NCBI GenBank assembly: GCA_949487135.1
Contig: CATAJQ010000031.1
Location: 58,393 to 122,392, forward strand
Length of the DNA: 64,000 nt
Source: Cellvibrionales bacterium UBA7375
GTDB taxonomy: Bacteria; Pseudomonadota; Gammaproteobacteria; Pseudomonadales; Porticoccaceae
Direction of reading: 5' to 3'
Shown: positions 17,173 to 26,651 of the stretch, piece after piece
Numbering within the stretch: position 1 is the stretch's first letter
Layout: every line of letters starts with the position of its first letter
Position numbers and translations under genes: made by a program
The notes under the pieces: model-generated
Databases searched by the model: none
What the model was told of the DNA's origin: nothing
What the model saw: the letters and a program-made list of their open reading frames with translations, nothing else

Positions 17173-17811
17173 TTATAGCAGATTTAGCGCCAACGCCAAA
17201 ACTGCGGTCAAAACGAGACTAGACTTAATTACACCGCTGACGCTAGTAATTGGTCCCATCTTACCTTTAAGACCGTTGATCTCAATCGCAGCGATTATAA
17301 CGAGCGCCAAAATCAAGCCAGTTCCACCTACCGCTGTACCATAGCCATAGCCTGCATAATGGGGACCAGCAAACATGCCCCACAACATGGGTGCAGAAAA
17401 TAATGTATTAGTACGAGAGGCTAATAATGCTTTACCAGCAGCCGCAGCCTTATCACCACCATCTACTAAGCCTAAAGCAATTTTTTGTGCTGGCCAGATT
17501 ACCATCCATACATTGGCAGCCATTAGCGTACCCATAACCACACCAATAATAATGTAGTTGTTCATTTGCGCATTGTGATAAACACCCGCAAAAAGAATAA
17601 TACCGGTGATAAAAGTGAACATTGCACCCCAACGGAACCACCACAACGCTCTTGGTGCAAGCTTAGCCTTAGCATCAGCTAATCCCTCAGGTGAGGCTTC
17701 TTTAAAATAAGCGCCCTGAATAAAATTAAAGTAATAAAGCATACCTATCCATGTAATACCAAATAGACCATGGCCCCAACGAGCCAGAAAATTAATAAAT
17801 TCCATTGTCAT
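17173..17811 (-). CDS. PuuD-type (urate hydroxylase N-terminal domain) membrane protein without cytochrome c domain
   Basis: 212 residues with about five or six membrane helices; it resembles the membrane domain of PuuD, the cytochrome c-linked urate hydroxylase. Histidines that could bind haem are H14 (RWGHGLFG), H79 (VYHNAQ) and H151 (GPHYAG). The C-terminal cytochrome domain of true PuuD, with its CXXCH motif, is absent: the protein ends in a last hydrophobic helix. The ATG at 17811 has a strong AAAGGGGA ribosome site; an upstream in-frame start at 17895 has no support. No purine-catabolism gene lies nearby, so urate oxidation is not supported. Confidence 0.68.
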   Translation of the reverse strand: MTMEFINFLARWGHGLFGITWIGMLYYFNFIQGAYFKEASPEGLADAKAKLAPRALWWFRWGAMFTFITGIILFAGVYHNAQMNNYIIIGVVMGTLMAANVWMVIWPAQKIALGLVDGGDKAAAAGKALLASRTNTLFSAPMLWGMFAGPHYAGYGYGTAVGGTGLILALVIIAAIEINGLKGKMGPITSVSGVIKSSLVLTAVLALALNLL

Positions 17812-17945
17812 AGCAGTTCCCCTTTGATTGAGCGCCCGCAAGTGGGCATTGATTCCTAACTCTGCAATTGTTCTGCAAAGCCCAGTAAATATCAACTCTT
17901 AAAATAAAAAAATAGCCTTATATGGGTTTAATTTTTTAGCGAGAC

Positions 17946-17983
17946 AAAAAAAACCCCGTATTTTAGTAATACAGGGCTTTTTT
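17946..17983 (-). terminator. Intrinsic terminator after groEL
   Basis: The stem CCCTGTA/TACGGGG (one G-U pair on the minus strand) with a nine-base AT loop is followed on the minus strand by a T-run (complement of 17946-17953). It lies 25 bases past the groEL stop. Confidence 0.85.
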
Positions 17984-18008
17984 ATGAGGCTTGGAAGCAT
18001 CGGTAAAA

Positions 18009-19691
<1,683 letters not shown>

Positions 19692-19700
19692 TTAAATAAA

Positions 19701-19994
19701 TTAGCCTTCAACTACGGCTTTGATATCACTTTCACTGAGGATAATTAATTCCTCACCATCGACATCAATTTTGTCGTTGCCCGCATATTGGCCAAATACC
19801 ACGATATCACCAACGTTGACATCCACCGCACGAGTATCACCATTATCAAGTACACGGCCGCTGCCTACTGCGACAACCTCACCACGATTTGGCTTTTCTT
19901 GAGCTGAACCTGGCAGAAGAATTCCACCGGCTGTTTTCTGTTCCTCTTCCTCGCGACGCACGATCACTCGATCATGTAATGGGCGAATTTTCAT
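19701..19994 (-). CDS. groS: 10-kDa co-chaperonin GroES
   Basis: A 97-residue heptameric lid of GroEL. Signatures are [18 protein letters not shown], the mobile loop [31 protein letters not shown] and the C-terminal [10 protein letters not shown]. The ATG at 19994 is correct: the longer in-frame reading from TTG at 20009 would start inside the GGAG ribosome site. It is first in the groES-groEL operon, driven by a sigma32-type promoter. Confidence 0.98.
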   Translation of the reverse strand: MKIRPLHDRVIVRREEEEQKTAGGILLPGSAQEKPNRGEVVAVGSGRVLDNGDTRAVDVNVGDIVVFGQYAGNDKIDVDGEELIILSESDIKAVVEG

Positions 19995-20039
19995 ACTTTT
20001 TATCTCCAAATTATCTATCTACAGTTTTAGCATGGGGTT

Positions 20040-20058
20040 GCAGAGTATCAAACTCTGC
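20040..20058 (-). promoter_or_regulatory. Hairpin at the 5' end of the groES leader
   Basis: A perfect 7-bp inverted repeat (GCAGAGT and ACTCTGC) with a five-base loop. It starts about five bases after the predicted sigma32 start point, so it would form a 5'-terminal stem-loop on the groESL mRNA, a place where hairpins are known to protect transcripts from decay. It is not a CIRCE element (different sequence and spacing). Confidence 0.55.
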
Positions 20059-20069
20059 GCTTGTAAATC

Positions 20070-20098
20070 ATATGGTGGCATTAGAGGGGCTTTTCAAG
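20070..20098 (-). promoter_or_regulatory. Heat-shock (sigma32) promoter of groESL
   Basis: On the minus strand CTTGAAA (20098-20092) is followed after 14 bases by CACCATAT (20077-20070), against the consensus CTTGAAA-N13-15-CCCCATNT, with a single mismatch in the downstream element. The predicted start is near 20063, about 69 bases before groES. Confidence 0.82.
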
Positions 20099-20102
20099 GG
20101 TC

Positions 20103-20132
20103 AACCTAAAAAAACTTTAATTTATTTAGGTT
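20103..20132 (-). terminator. Possible weak terminator after fxsA
   Basis: AACCTAAA and its complement TTTAGGTT pair around a 14-base AT loop that overlaps the fxsA stop codon. Poly-A/T stretches flank it but the stem is GC-poor, so termination would be inefficient. It lies immediately upstream of the groES promoter. Confidence 0.3.
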
Positions 20133-20592
20133 TTTTTAAGCTTTCTTCAGCATCCCAAGATTCACCTTCGAAGGTATCACCATTATTTTTAGGGTCAGAT
20201 CCAAAGGGTTGCTGACCAAAAGGCTGAGCACTGGCAGTGATAAAATTAACTTTTTGCAGTATTCCTTTGACTAACATAATACGGGTAAATGGCAACAAAC
20301 CCATTAACCCAATTGCATCGGTTACAAAACCCGGTGTTAGTAACAGCGCGCCCGACACAGCTAGTACAATCCCCTCCATTATTTCTTGAGCGGGTATCTT
20401 ACCTTGCTGTAATTTTTCTTTACCGCGCCAGAGAGTTGTAAAGCCCTGTGCTCTGAGCAGACCAATACCTATTAATGCGGTTAGAAGAACCAGTAATATT
20501 GTGCTTAGCGCCCCTATATAACTTCCAATAGTAATCAATAACCACATTTCAATAATGGGCATTAAAATAAATAGTAGCAGTGCATAGCGCAT
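20122..20592 (-). CDS. fxsA: FxsA family membrane protein
   Basis: A 156-residue inner-membrane protein, named after E. coli FxsA, whose overexpression relieves phage T7 exclusion by F plasmids; its normal role is unclear. The FxsA domain holds RYALLLFILMPIIEMWLLI, GSYIGALSTILLVLLTALIG, GLLRAQG and the GALLLTPGFVTDAIGLMGLLP segment, giving three or four membrane helices; the C-terminal 40 residues are polar and variable. I chose the ATG at 20592; a GTG four codons upstream (20604) is an alternative. It sits upstream of groES as in E. coli and Pseudomonas. Confidence 0.88.
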   Translation of the reverse strand: MRYALLLFILMPIIEMWLLITIGSYIGALSTILLVLLTALIGIGLLRAQGFTTLWRGKEKLQQGKIPAQEIMEGIVLAVSGALLLTPGFVTDAIGLMGLLPFTRIMLVKGILQKVNFITASAQPFGQQPFGSDPKNNGDTFEGESWDAEESLKKPK

Positions 20593-20704
20593 AGTGATCA
20601 CCAATTCTTAATCTAAATACTATATTGGGGTGGTTTCAGGTTTTTCAATGTTATCTTTACATGAGCTAGTGTAAAGTTATAAAAGTTGCAGACGAGTATA
20701 AACC

Positions 20705-22264
20705 ATGGCGCCAAATAATCATTTAACCAACACCAGTTGGAAACAAAGCATAGGGGCTATAGCTCAGCCTAGGGTTGTTACCATGCTGTTATTAGGCGTT
20801 TCAGCGGGAATTCCCCTACTACTTATCTTCTCATCACTAAGCCTATGGCTACGCGAGGCTGGTGTAGACCGCTCGGCAGTCACATATTTTAGCTGGGCGG
20901 CCCTGGGTTACTCGTTTAAGTTTGTGTGGGCGCCATTAGTCAACAGTCTAAAAGTGCCCTTTTTGACGCAAAAAATGGGGCGAAGACGGTCTTGGTTATT
21001 GCTATCTCAGTTGATGATTATGTTGGCTATAAGCCTGATGGCGTTTGTCGACCCGGCCACAGATCAGTTAACCGCTATGGCTTTAGCTGCGGTTTTATTG
21101 GGCTTTTCTGCCGCCACTCAAGATATTGTTATTGATGCCTACCGCATAGAGTCTGCGGACGAGCAGTATCAGGCACTCATGTCATCCGGCTATATTTCGG
21201 GATATAGAATTGGTATGCTTATCGCCGGTGCCGGCGCTTTATATTTAGCCAGTTTTTTAGGCTCTACTAGTGGTCACTATAATTACCAAGCTTGGCAGTC
21301 GACCTATCTCTTTATGGCGCTCACTATGCTGGTGGGTGTTATCACCACCCTATGTATTTCTGAGCCCAATATTCAACAGAGGGGCGGCATTGTAACCACC
21401 ACCAATAACAGTCTTAGATTTTTTATACTGTTTACCGCTGCGGTGATTGGCTTTATTGGCTGCTATTTTGCTAGCTCTGAATTAGCTGCGTATTCAAAAG
21501 GACAGCTTGGTCAATTATTCTCAAATGGCTATCTCGCATCCACAGTAGTCGAGTTTTTGCGCCTTATTTTGGCCACAATCATCGCTATACTAATCGCCAA
21601 GTTACTGATTTTTATTGGCATGGTAGATCAACACCAAGTTAATCAAGCCTATATTGCTCCGGTTACAGATTTCTTTGATCGCTATGGATTATCTCTAGCC
21701 TTAACTATGCTGGCTTTAATTGGTCTTTATCGGGTTTCTGATATTGTTTTAGGCGTTATTTCCAATGTTTTTTATCAGGATCTGGGGTTTAGCAAAAATA
21801 CTATTGCCAGTGTAGTAAAAAGTTTTGGCTTAGGCATGTCTATTATCGGTGGTTTTGTCGGTGGTATTTTAGCGTTGCGCTTCGGCGTGATGCGGATTTT
21901 GTTTGCTGGCGCCGTTTTATCGGCACTAACCAATATATTGTTTATAGTTTTGGCAAAAGCAGGACAGGATATAGCTTTGCTGTATTGGGTAATTGCGGCG
22001 GATAATCTATCCGCCGGTTTGGCGAGCGCCGCCTTTGTTGCCTTTTTATCGAGCTTAACCAATATTTCCTTTACTGCCATGCAGTATGCAATTTTCAGCT
22101 CAATTATGACCCTATTCCCAAAAGTCTTAGGTGGTTACTCTGGCTCTATTGTCGAAGGTATTGGCTATGAGTCATTCTTTTTGATCACTGCATTAATGGG
22201 TTTGCCTGTGCTGTTTTTGATTGTCTGGGCAAACCGTCTCTTAGACGCGCAAAAATCCAATTAG
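20705..22264 (+). CDS. ampG: Muropeptide permease AmpG (MFS transporter)
   Basis: A 519-residue major-facilitator protein with 12-14 predicted membrane helices. AmpG brings GlcNAc-anhydroMurNAc and its peptides from the periplasm into the cytoplasm for recycling. AmpG-like segments include LGVSAGIPLLLIFSSLSLWLREAGVD, WAALGYSFKFVWAPLV, MGRRRSWLL, SAATQDIVIDAYRIE and GYRIGMLIAG. An extra hydrophobic stretch lies in the middle (about 235-310), between the two halves. The stop overlaps that of convergent ampD by four bases. The pairing with AmpD, which uses AmpG's cargo, supports the assignment. Confidence 0.88.
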   Translation: MAPNNHLTNTSWKQSIGAIAQPRVVTMLLLGVSAGIPLLLIFSSLSLWLREAGVDRSAVTYFSWAALGYSFKFVWAPLVNSLKVPFLTQKMGRRRSWLLLSQLMIMLAISLMAFVDPATDQLTAMALAAVLLGFSAATQDIVIDAYRIESADEQYQALMSSGYISGYRIGMLIAGAGALYLASFLGSTSGHYNYQAWQSTYLFMALTMLVGVITTLCISEPNIQQRGGIVTTTNNSLRFFILFTAAVIGFIGCYFASSELAAYSKGQLGQLFSNGYLASTVVEFLRLILATIIAILIAKLLIFIGMVDQHQVNQAYIAPVTDFFDRYGLSLALTMLALIGLYRVSDIVLGVISNVFYQDLGFSKNTIASVVKSFGLGMSIIGGFVGGILALRFGVMRILFAGAVLSALTNILFIVLAKAGQDIALLYWVIAADNLSAGLASAAFVAFLSSLTNISFTAMQYAIFSSIMTLFPKVLGGYSGSIVEGIGYESFFLITALMGLPVLFLIVWANRLLDAQKSN

Positions 22265-22806
22265 TCTTTAAGTGACTCTCTATACCTATGCCAATCAAAG
22301 GCTTCTCCTGGGTCAGTTTTACGCCCTGGGGCAATATCACTGTGACCGACTATAGTATCTTGACTAATCAGTGGGTATTGGCTGACAATTTGTCGGCTCA
22401 CCTCTGCTAGTACCGAGTATTGAATATCGCTAAAGGGTATATGGTCCGCCCCCTCTAACTCAATGCCAATGGAAAAATCATTACAGCGTTGGCGACCTTG
22501 AAATTCTGAGACTCCTGCATGCCAAGCTCGTTTATCGAAAGGGACAAACTGAGTAATATTACCCTGACGATCGATTAATAAATGGGATGAAACCTCAAGC
22601 TTATAGATATCACGAAAGTAAGGATGCTCTTTGGGGTCTAAGCTATTTGAGAATAATTGCTCAATATAGGGCCCGCCAAACTGCTCTGGAGGTAAACTAA
22701 TATTATGAATAACCAAAAGACTAATATCATTTTCATCTGGTCGTAAATCGGCATTGGGCGATTCAAGTTTTTTTGCTGTGTTTAGCCAGCCCTTTGCTAT
22801 ATGCAT
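22261..22806 (-). CDS. ampD: 1,6-anhydro-N-acetylmuramoyl-L-alanine amidase AmpD
   Basis: A 181-residue cytosolic zinc amidase that removes the peptide from anhydroMurNAc during cell-wall recycling; losing it derepresses AmpC beta-lactamase in species that have ampR/ampC. Zinc ligands expected from AmpD structures are at H34 (VIHNIS), H155 and D165 (VGHSDIAPGRKTDPG), with catalytic E116 (GIELEG) and K163. No signal peptide, which distinguishes it from periplasmic AmiD. It overlaps the ampG stop and is divergent from nadC. The ampE gene that follows ampD in many relatives is absent here. Confidence 0.95.
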   Translation of the reverse strand: MHIAKGWLNTAKKLESPNADLRPDENDISLLVIHNISLPPEQFGGPYIEQLFSNSLDPKEHPYFRDIYKLEVSSHLLIDRQGNITQFVPFDKRAWHAGVSEFQGRQRCNDFSIGIELEGADHIPFSDIQYSVLAEVSRQIVSQYPLISQDTIVGHSDIAPGRKTDPGEAFDWHRYRESLKD

Positions 22807-22830
22807 TTTTTATCCAAGAATTTTAGCCGC

Positions 22831-22848
22831 CAACCAATGTGTTGGTTG
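22831..22848. promoter_or_regulatory. Operator-like palindrome between ampD and nadC
   Basis: CAACCAA (22831-22837) and TTGGTTG (22842-22848) form a perfect 7-bp inverted repeat around TGTG. A TATAAT hexamer, a perfect -10 consensus reading toward nadC, begins four bases later (22853-22858). A repressor bound here would cover the -35/-10 spacer. No matching -35 is seen. The owner protein is unknown. Confidence 0.5.
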
Positions 22849-22955
22849 TTAATTATAATAGCTATTTACTTAGCTTAATACGAGGGCATTTATTCAGTGC
22901 AAAATGCTATACTCACACCCTAGTTGAATCACCCATTAAAAAGGTTATGTTTTCT

Positions 22956-23801
22956 ATGAGTTGCACGCCCAAAGTTATCGCGGAAGATGTCGCCATATCA
23001 GTTACTCGAACACTTGAAGAAGATATTGGCTCTGGTGATATTAGCGCGCAATTAATAGAAGCTGATACATGGGCAACGGGCAGGGTTATTTCACGAGAAA
23101 AAGCAGTAATTTGTGGGCGCCCATGGGTTGATGAAGTATTTAACCAATTAGATCCTTCCATCTGTATCGACTGGCATATTTCCGAGGGCGACTGGGTTTG
23201 TGACAATCAGACAGTGTTTACCATTTCTGGTAATGCGCGAGTGCTATTAAGCGGCGAACGATGTGCTCTAAATTTTTTACAAACCCTTTCGGGTACTGCA
23301 ACTATCGCCAGACAATATGCAAATTTAGCGACTGATTCGAGTATTAAAATACTGGATACCAGAAAAACTGTACCCGGCCTGAGATTGGCGCAAAAATATG
23401 CCGTAGCCATCGGCGGCTGTAGCAATCATCGCATCGGCCTGTACGATGCTTTTTTGATTAAAGAAAATCATATCATTGCCTGTGGTGGTATCACTCAGGC
23501 GGTAAATAAGGCCAAGCAAATTGCGCCACAAAAAGAAATTGAAGTGGAAGTTGAAAGCCTTACTGAACTTCAGCAGGCTGTCGATGCCGGTGCTGATCGG
23601 GTTATGCTGGATAACTTTACCCGCGATCAAATACTGAAAATTAAAACCATTAATCTAGGTAATACTAAAATAGAGGTGTCTGGCAATGTGACTGAACATA
23701 GTTTATCCCAATACCTCGATACGCCTATAGATTTTATTTCTTCCGGAAGCTTGACCAAGCATGTGCAAGCGATCGATCTCTCTATGCGTCTGTCACTTTA
23801 A
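22956..23801 (+). CDS. nadC: Quinolinate phosphoribosyltransferase (carboxylating)
   Basis: A 281-residue enzyme converting quinolinate and PRPP to nicotinate mononucleotide in de novo NAD synthesis. Signatures: EEDIGSGDISAQLI, GERCALNFLQTLSGTAT, LDTRKTVPGLRLAQKYAV, GGCSNHRIGLYDAFLIKENH, EVEVESL, ADRVMLDNF and the C-terminal SSGSLTKHVQAIDLSMR. I start at the ATG at 22956 (AGG about 11 bases upstream); an ATG at 22947 is nearly equal but too close to that site. An in-frame extension to 22839 runs through the promoter and palindrome. The usual SGG(I/V) near the C-terminus reads SGNV here. Confidence 0.94.
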   Translation: MSCTPKVIAEDVAISVTRTLEEDIGSGDISAQLIEADTWATGRVISREKAVICGRPWVDEVFNQLDPSICIDWHISEGDWVCDNQTVFTISGNARVLLSGERCALNFLQTLSGTATIARQYANLATDSSIKILDTRKTVPGLRLAQKYAVAIGGCSNHRIGLYDAFLIKENHIIACGGITQAVNKAKQIAPQKEIEVEVESLTELQQAVDAGADRVMLDNFTRDQILKIKTINLGNTKIEVSGNVTEHSLSQYLDTPIDFISSGSLTKHVQAIDLSMRLSL

Positions 23802-23823
23802 TTAGAACATTAAAATAATCTTA

Positions 23824-24285
23824 TTAGCACAGTTCTGCTTTAGAGCATTCACCCTTGTCCCACTCAACCTTTCCGCTGGCCTTTAAAGTGGCCGTTAGCG
23901 TGTAAGTTTGATTGGCATTATCTGAATCAATCGGCGCTGTAGCAATAATTTTTACTTGATCTTCTTCACTAACTGCCTTGGAAGCATCAGCATTAAAAAT
24001 ATCGCTAACTAGTTTAACTCCCACAACCCCTTTAGCGGCATTTTTTATGGCTGGAATACTATGACTGCTACGCTGACACCCCCTAACCTTTGCAAGCCCT
24101 AACATCTGCGCGCACACTTCAAAACTGACTTTGACTGCCCCGACTGCTACTTTGGTTTCAATAAATTCTGCTCTTAAGATAAAATTTCTATAACCTGGCA
24201 ATGCGATCAATGCCAATAAACTAATAATGCCGATAACCACCATCAACTCAACCAAAGAAAACCCCTTGCCAAATATCTTTACCAT
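23824..24285 (-). CDS. pilA: Type IV pilin (prepilin PilA-like)
   Basis: A 153-residue prepilin. The leader MVKIFGKG is cut by PilD before Phe9 (KG^FSLVELMVVIGI), leaving the conserved Glu at mature position 5 and a long hydrophobic N-terminal helix (9-31). The globular part has cysteines 58, 70, 147 and 153; the last two could close the C-terminal disulfide loop typical of pilins. GGGAG just before the ATG is a good ribosome site. It is divergent from pilC, as pilA usually is from pilBCD. A type II secretion pseudopilin is possible in principle, but the linkage to pilC-pilD favours the major pilin. No sigma54 promoter was found upstream. Confidence 0.85.
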   Translation of the reverse strand: MVKIFGKGFSLVELMVVIGIISLLALIALPGYRNFILRAEFIETKVAVGAVKVSFEVCAQMLGLAKVRGCQRSSHSIPAIKNAAKGVVGVKLVSDIFNADASKAVSEEDQVKIIATAPIDSDNANQTYTLTATLKASGKVEWDKGECSKAELC

Positions 24286-24487
24286 CCCTGTACTCCCATC
24301 TATTCCATAGCTAATAGGTCATGCATTTTTTAAATCCGTTTTATTCAATACTAGATCAGCATCTTTGTGACGGTTTAATATTTCTGCTGTTTTGTGAAGC
24401 AGTTCACTGAAAAAGTTTTTAATTCTTCATAATCTTGAGCTTGTTCAAAACGGCTAGCATTGGCGGCTGTCTTATCGGGGTTATTAA

Positions 24488-25699
24488 ATGCCACTTTCTA
24501 GCAATCAACTATTTTTATATCGCGGCAAAAATAGACAGGGTCAATTTATTGAGGGACGCCTTAAGGCACAAAACAGTCAATGGGCGAGGCACAAATTAAG
24601 AAAAAAAGGCATCAAAATTCAATCTCTAAAAAAATGCTGGAATATCCCTTTTACAAGTAGTCAATCGATAAAACCTTCAGATATATCAAAATTCACAAGA
24701 CAGTTAGCGATCTTACTTAAAGCTGGAATTCCGATTCGAAAAAGCTTTGATATTCTTGCAAATAGCTATGAAAAAATAGCGGTTCAGCAAATCATCCGCG
24801 ATATTAACCATGATATTTTTTTAGGTGACAGCTTGGCAAAATCCTTGAGCAATTATCCAAAGCAATTTAATGATATTTTCTGCAACATGGTCAAAATTGG
24901 CGAAAACTCTGGCACATTAACCCCTATTTTAGAGCGCTTGGCCCTGTTTCAAGAGAAAACTGAATACCTAAAAAAACGGGTTAAAAAAGCACTGACATAC
25001 CCATTAATAGTGCTTGTTGTCGCACTGTTGGTAGCCTCAATTATGTTGACTAAGGTGATACCAAATTTTGCTGAAGCCTATTCTGAATTTAATACCGACC
25101 TACCTTATTTTACTCAGCTTGTTATCAGTATTTCTGAAACCTTCAATCAAATTTGGCCCTATATATTTGGCGGTATTATTTTGCTATATATGACCTTATT
25201 CGCAATTATCAAACACTCAAGACAGGCAACGCTATTCGCCCATAAAACTATCCTTAAATTACCTTTTGTTGGAAAAATTTTGCTAAGAGTCATATTGGGG
25301 AGGTTTACCCATATCCTAGCCACTACGATTAATGCTGGAGTACCTATTACCGATGCATTGAAATCGTCGGCTTCTGCTATGGATAATCTCTATATCAAAC
25401 AAGCTATAAACTGTGTCAGACAGGATGTTATTGGAGGTATCTCATTACATAGGGCATTGGCAAAACAGCCAGTATTTCCGATAACATTAAGACAGATGGT
25501 TGATGTGGGTGAGGAATCCGGATCTTTAGCCCCTATTCTGGAAAAAGCCTCACAGATTTATGAGCGAGATATTGCACTTGTATTAGATACTATAATTCCA
25601 CTGATCGAGCCTGTTATGATGATTAGCTTGGAATTGCTGGTTGGCGGTTTGTTAGTCGCCATGTATTTACCAGTGTTTCAGCTTGGGCATATAGTCTAA
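24488..25699 (+). CDS. pilC: Type IV pilus inner-membrane assembly protein PilC
   Basis: A 403-residue platform protein that couples the cytoplasmic PilB/PilT motors to the growing pilus. Two T2SSF domains are visible: FTRQLAILLKAGIPIRKSFDIL ... FCNMVKIGENSGTLTPILERLA, and FTHILATTINAGVPITDALKSS ... MVDVGEESGSLAPILEKAS. Three membrane helices lie near 170-190, 220-240 and 370-392, ending in VGGLLVAMYLPVFQLGHIV. The ATG at 24488 follows CGGGG. In relatives the ATPase gene pilB precedes pilC; here only a 202-bp spacer separates pilC from pilA. Confidence 0.92.
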   Translation: MPLSSNQLFLYRGKNRQGQFIEGRLKAQNSQWARHKLRKKGIKIQSLKKCWNIPFTSSQSIKPSDISKFTRQLAILLKAGIPIRKSFDILANSYEKIAVQQIIRDINHDIFLGDSLAKSLSNYPKQFNDIFCNMVKIGENSGTLTPILERLALFQEKTEYLKKRVKKALTYPLIVLVVALLVASIMLTKVIPNFAEAYSEFNTDLPYFTQLVISISETFNQIWPYIFGGIILLYMTLFAIIKHSRQATLFAHKTILKLPFVGKILLRVILGRFTHILATTINAGVPITDALKSSASAMDNLYIKQAINCVRQDVIGGISLHRALAKQPVFPITLRQMVDVGEESGSLAPILEKASQIYERDIALVLDTIIPLIEPVMMISLELLVGGLLVAMYLPVFQLGHIV

Positions 25700-25704
25700 T
25701 ATAG

Positions 25705-25720
25705 CAGTGTATTAACACTG
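25705..25720. repeat. Short hairpin between pilC and pilD
   Basis: CAGTGT-ATTA-ACACTG is a 6-bp perfect inverted repeat in the 70-bp pilC-pilD gap. No T-run follows, so it is not a strong terminator; it may affect processing or relative expression of pilD. Confidence 0.3.
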
Positions 25721-25769
25721 AACTATTTCTCAGCGTTGCAACAACAATAAACAATATAAGGGATAATAG

Positions 25770-26627
25770 ATGACACTGGATATATATTTATCGCCTACGC
25801 TACTGGCCATGATAGGTCTGTTACTGGGCGCTATTATCGGCAGTTTTCTCAATGTAGTGGTTTATCGCCTACCCCTAATTATGCGCTCAGCATGGAGCAA
25901 TGAAGCAAAGCTATTTTTGGGCATGGCACCGGATAAAGCGGACAACTTATCGCTATCAACTCCGAGGTCTCACTGCCCTGACTGCGGCACTCAATTAAAG
26001 GCAATACACAATATTCCAGTTTTAAGTTACTGCTTTTTGCGCGGTCGCTGCAGTCATTGCAGCAGTTTAATTTCTATTCAGTACCCACTGATTGAATTAC
26101 TCTCAGCGTTTTTAACCGCCTATATACTGATTTCGTATGGCTTATCAGACAAGGGGCTATTTTGCCTTATCTTCACCTATAGCCTTATTGCATTAGCGGC
26201 TATTGATATGCGCGAGCAAATTCTGCCTGATCAAATCACACTGCCACTTTTATGGTTGGGTTTAATACTAAGCTTTTTTGGTCAGTGGACAGCCCCATCC
26301 GATGCAATTATTGGTGCTGCACTGGGTTACCTATCTCTGTGGTCAGTGATGCAACTTTTTAAACTAATTACCGGCAAGGAGGGTATGGGCTATGGCGATT
26401 TTAAACTCAATGCCGCTATTGGCGCATGGCTCGGCTGGCAAATGGTGCCTATAGTTATTTTATTATCTTCGTTTTTAGGCGCAATTATAGGGCTTTTTGC
26501 TATTATCTTTTTAGGCCATGATCGCCGCAGTCCTTTCGCATTTGGACCTTACCTCTGCCTAGCGGGTTGGGTTGCTATGCAATGGGGGGATCAGCTTAGT
26601 TATCTGTTTAATTATCTATCCCTCTAA
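25770..26627 (+). CDS. pilD: Prepilin leader peptidase/N-methyltransferase PilD
   Basis: A 285-residue bifunctional membrane enzyme (peptidase family A24) that cleaves the Gly-Phe bond of prepilins and methylates the new N-terminus. The cytoplasmic loop has the zinc-type cysteine pairs C69/C72 and C94/C97 (CPDCG, CSHCS). Catalytic aspartates are in AAIDMREQILPDQ and GYGDFKLNAAIG. About seven or eight membrane helices. An AAGGGA ribosome site precedes the ATG. It processes the pilin encoded at 23824-24285 and any type II pseudopilins elsewhere. Confidence 0.96.
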   Translation: MTLDIYLSPTLLAMIGLLLGAIIGSFLNVVVYRLPLIMRSAWSNEAKLFLGMAPDKADNLSLSTPRSHCPDCGTQLKAIHNIPVLSYCFLRGRCSHCSSLISIQYPLIELLSAFLTAYILISYGLSDKGLFCLIFTYSLIALAAIDMREQILPDQITLPLLWLGLILSFFGQWTAPSDAIIGAALGYLSLWSVMQLFKLITGKEGMGYGDFKLNAAIGAWLGWQMVPIVILLSSFLGAIIGLFAIIFLGHDRRSPFAFGPYLCLAGWVAMQWGDQLSYLFNYLSL

Positions 26628-26651
26628 TTTGAGCTGAGCCAATTATATATT

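Noticed and set aside
20040-20058. CIRCE (HrcA) operator upstream of groES
   Set aside because: The arms are GCAGAGT/ACTCTGC with a 5-base loop; CIRCE has TTAGCACTC-N9-GAGTGCTAA.
24286-24487. Remnant of pilB or a sigma54 promoter for pilA in the pilA-pilC spacer
   Set aside because: No ATPase-like translation and no TGGCAC-N5-TTGC element could be read by eye.
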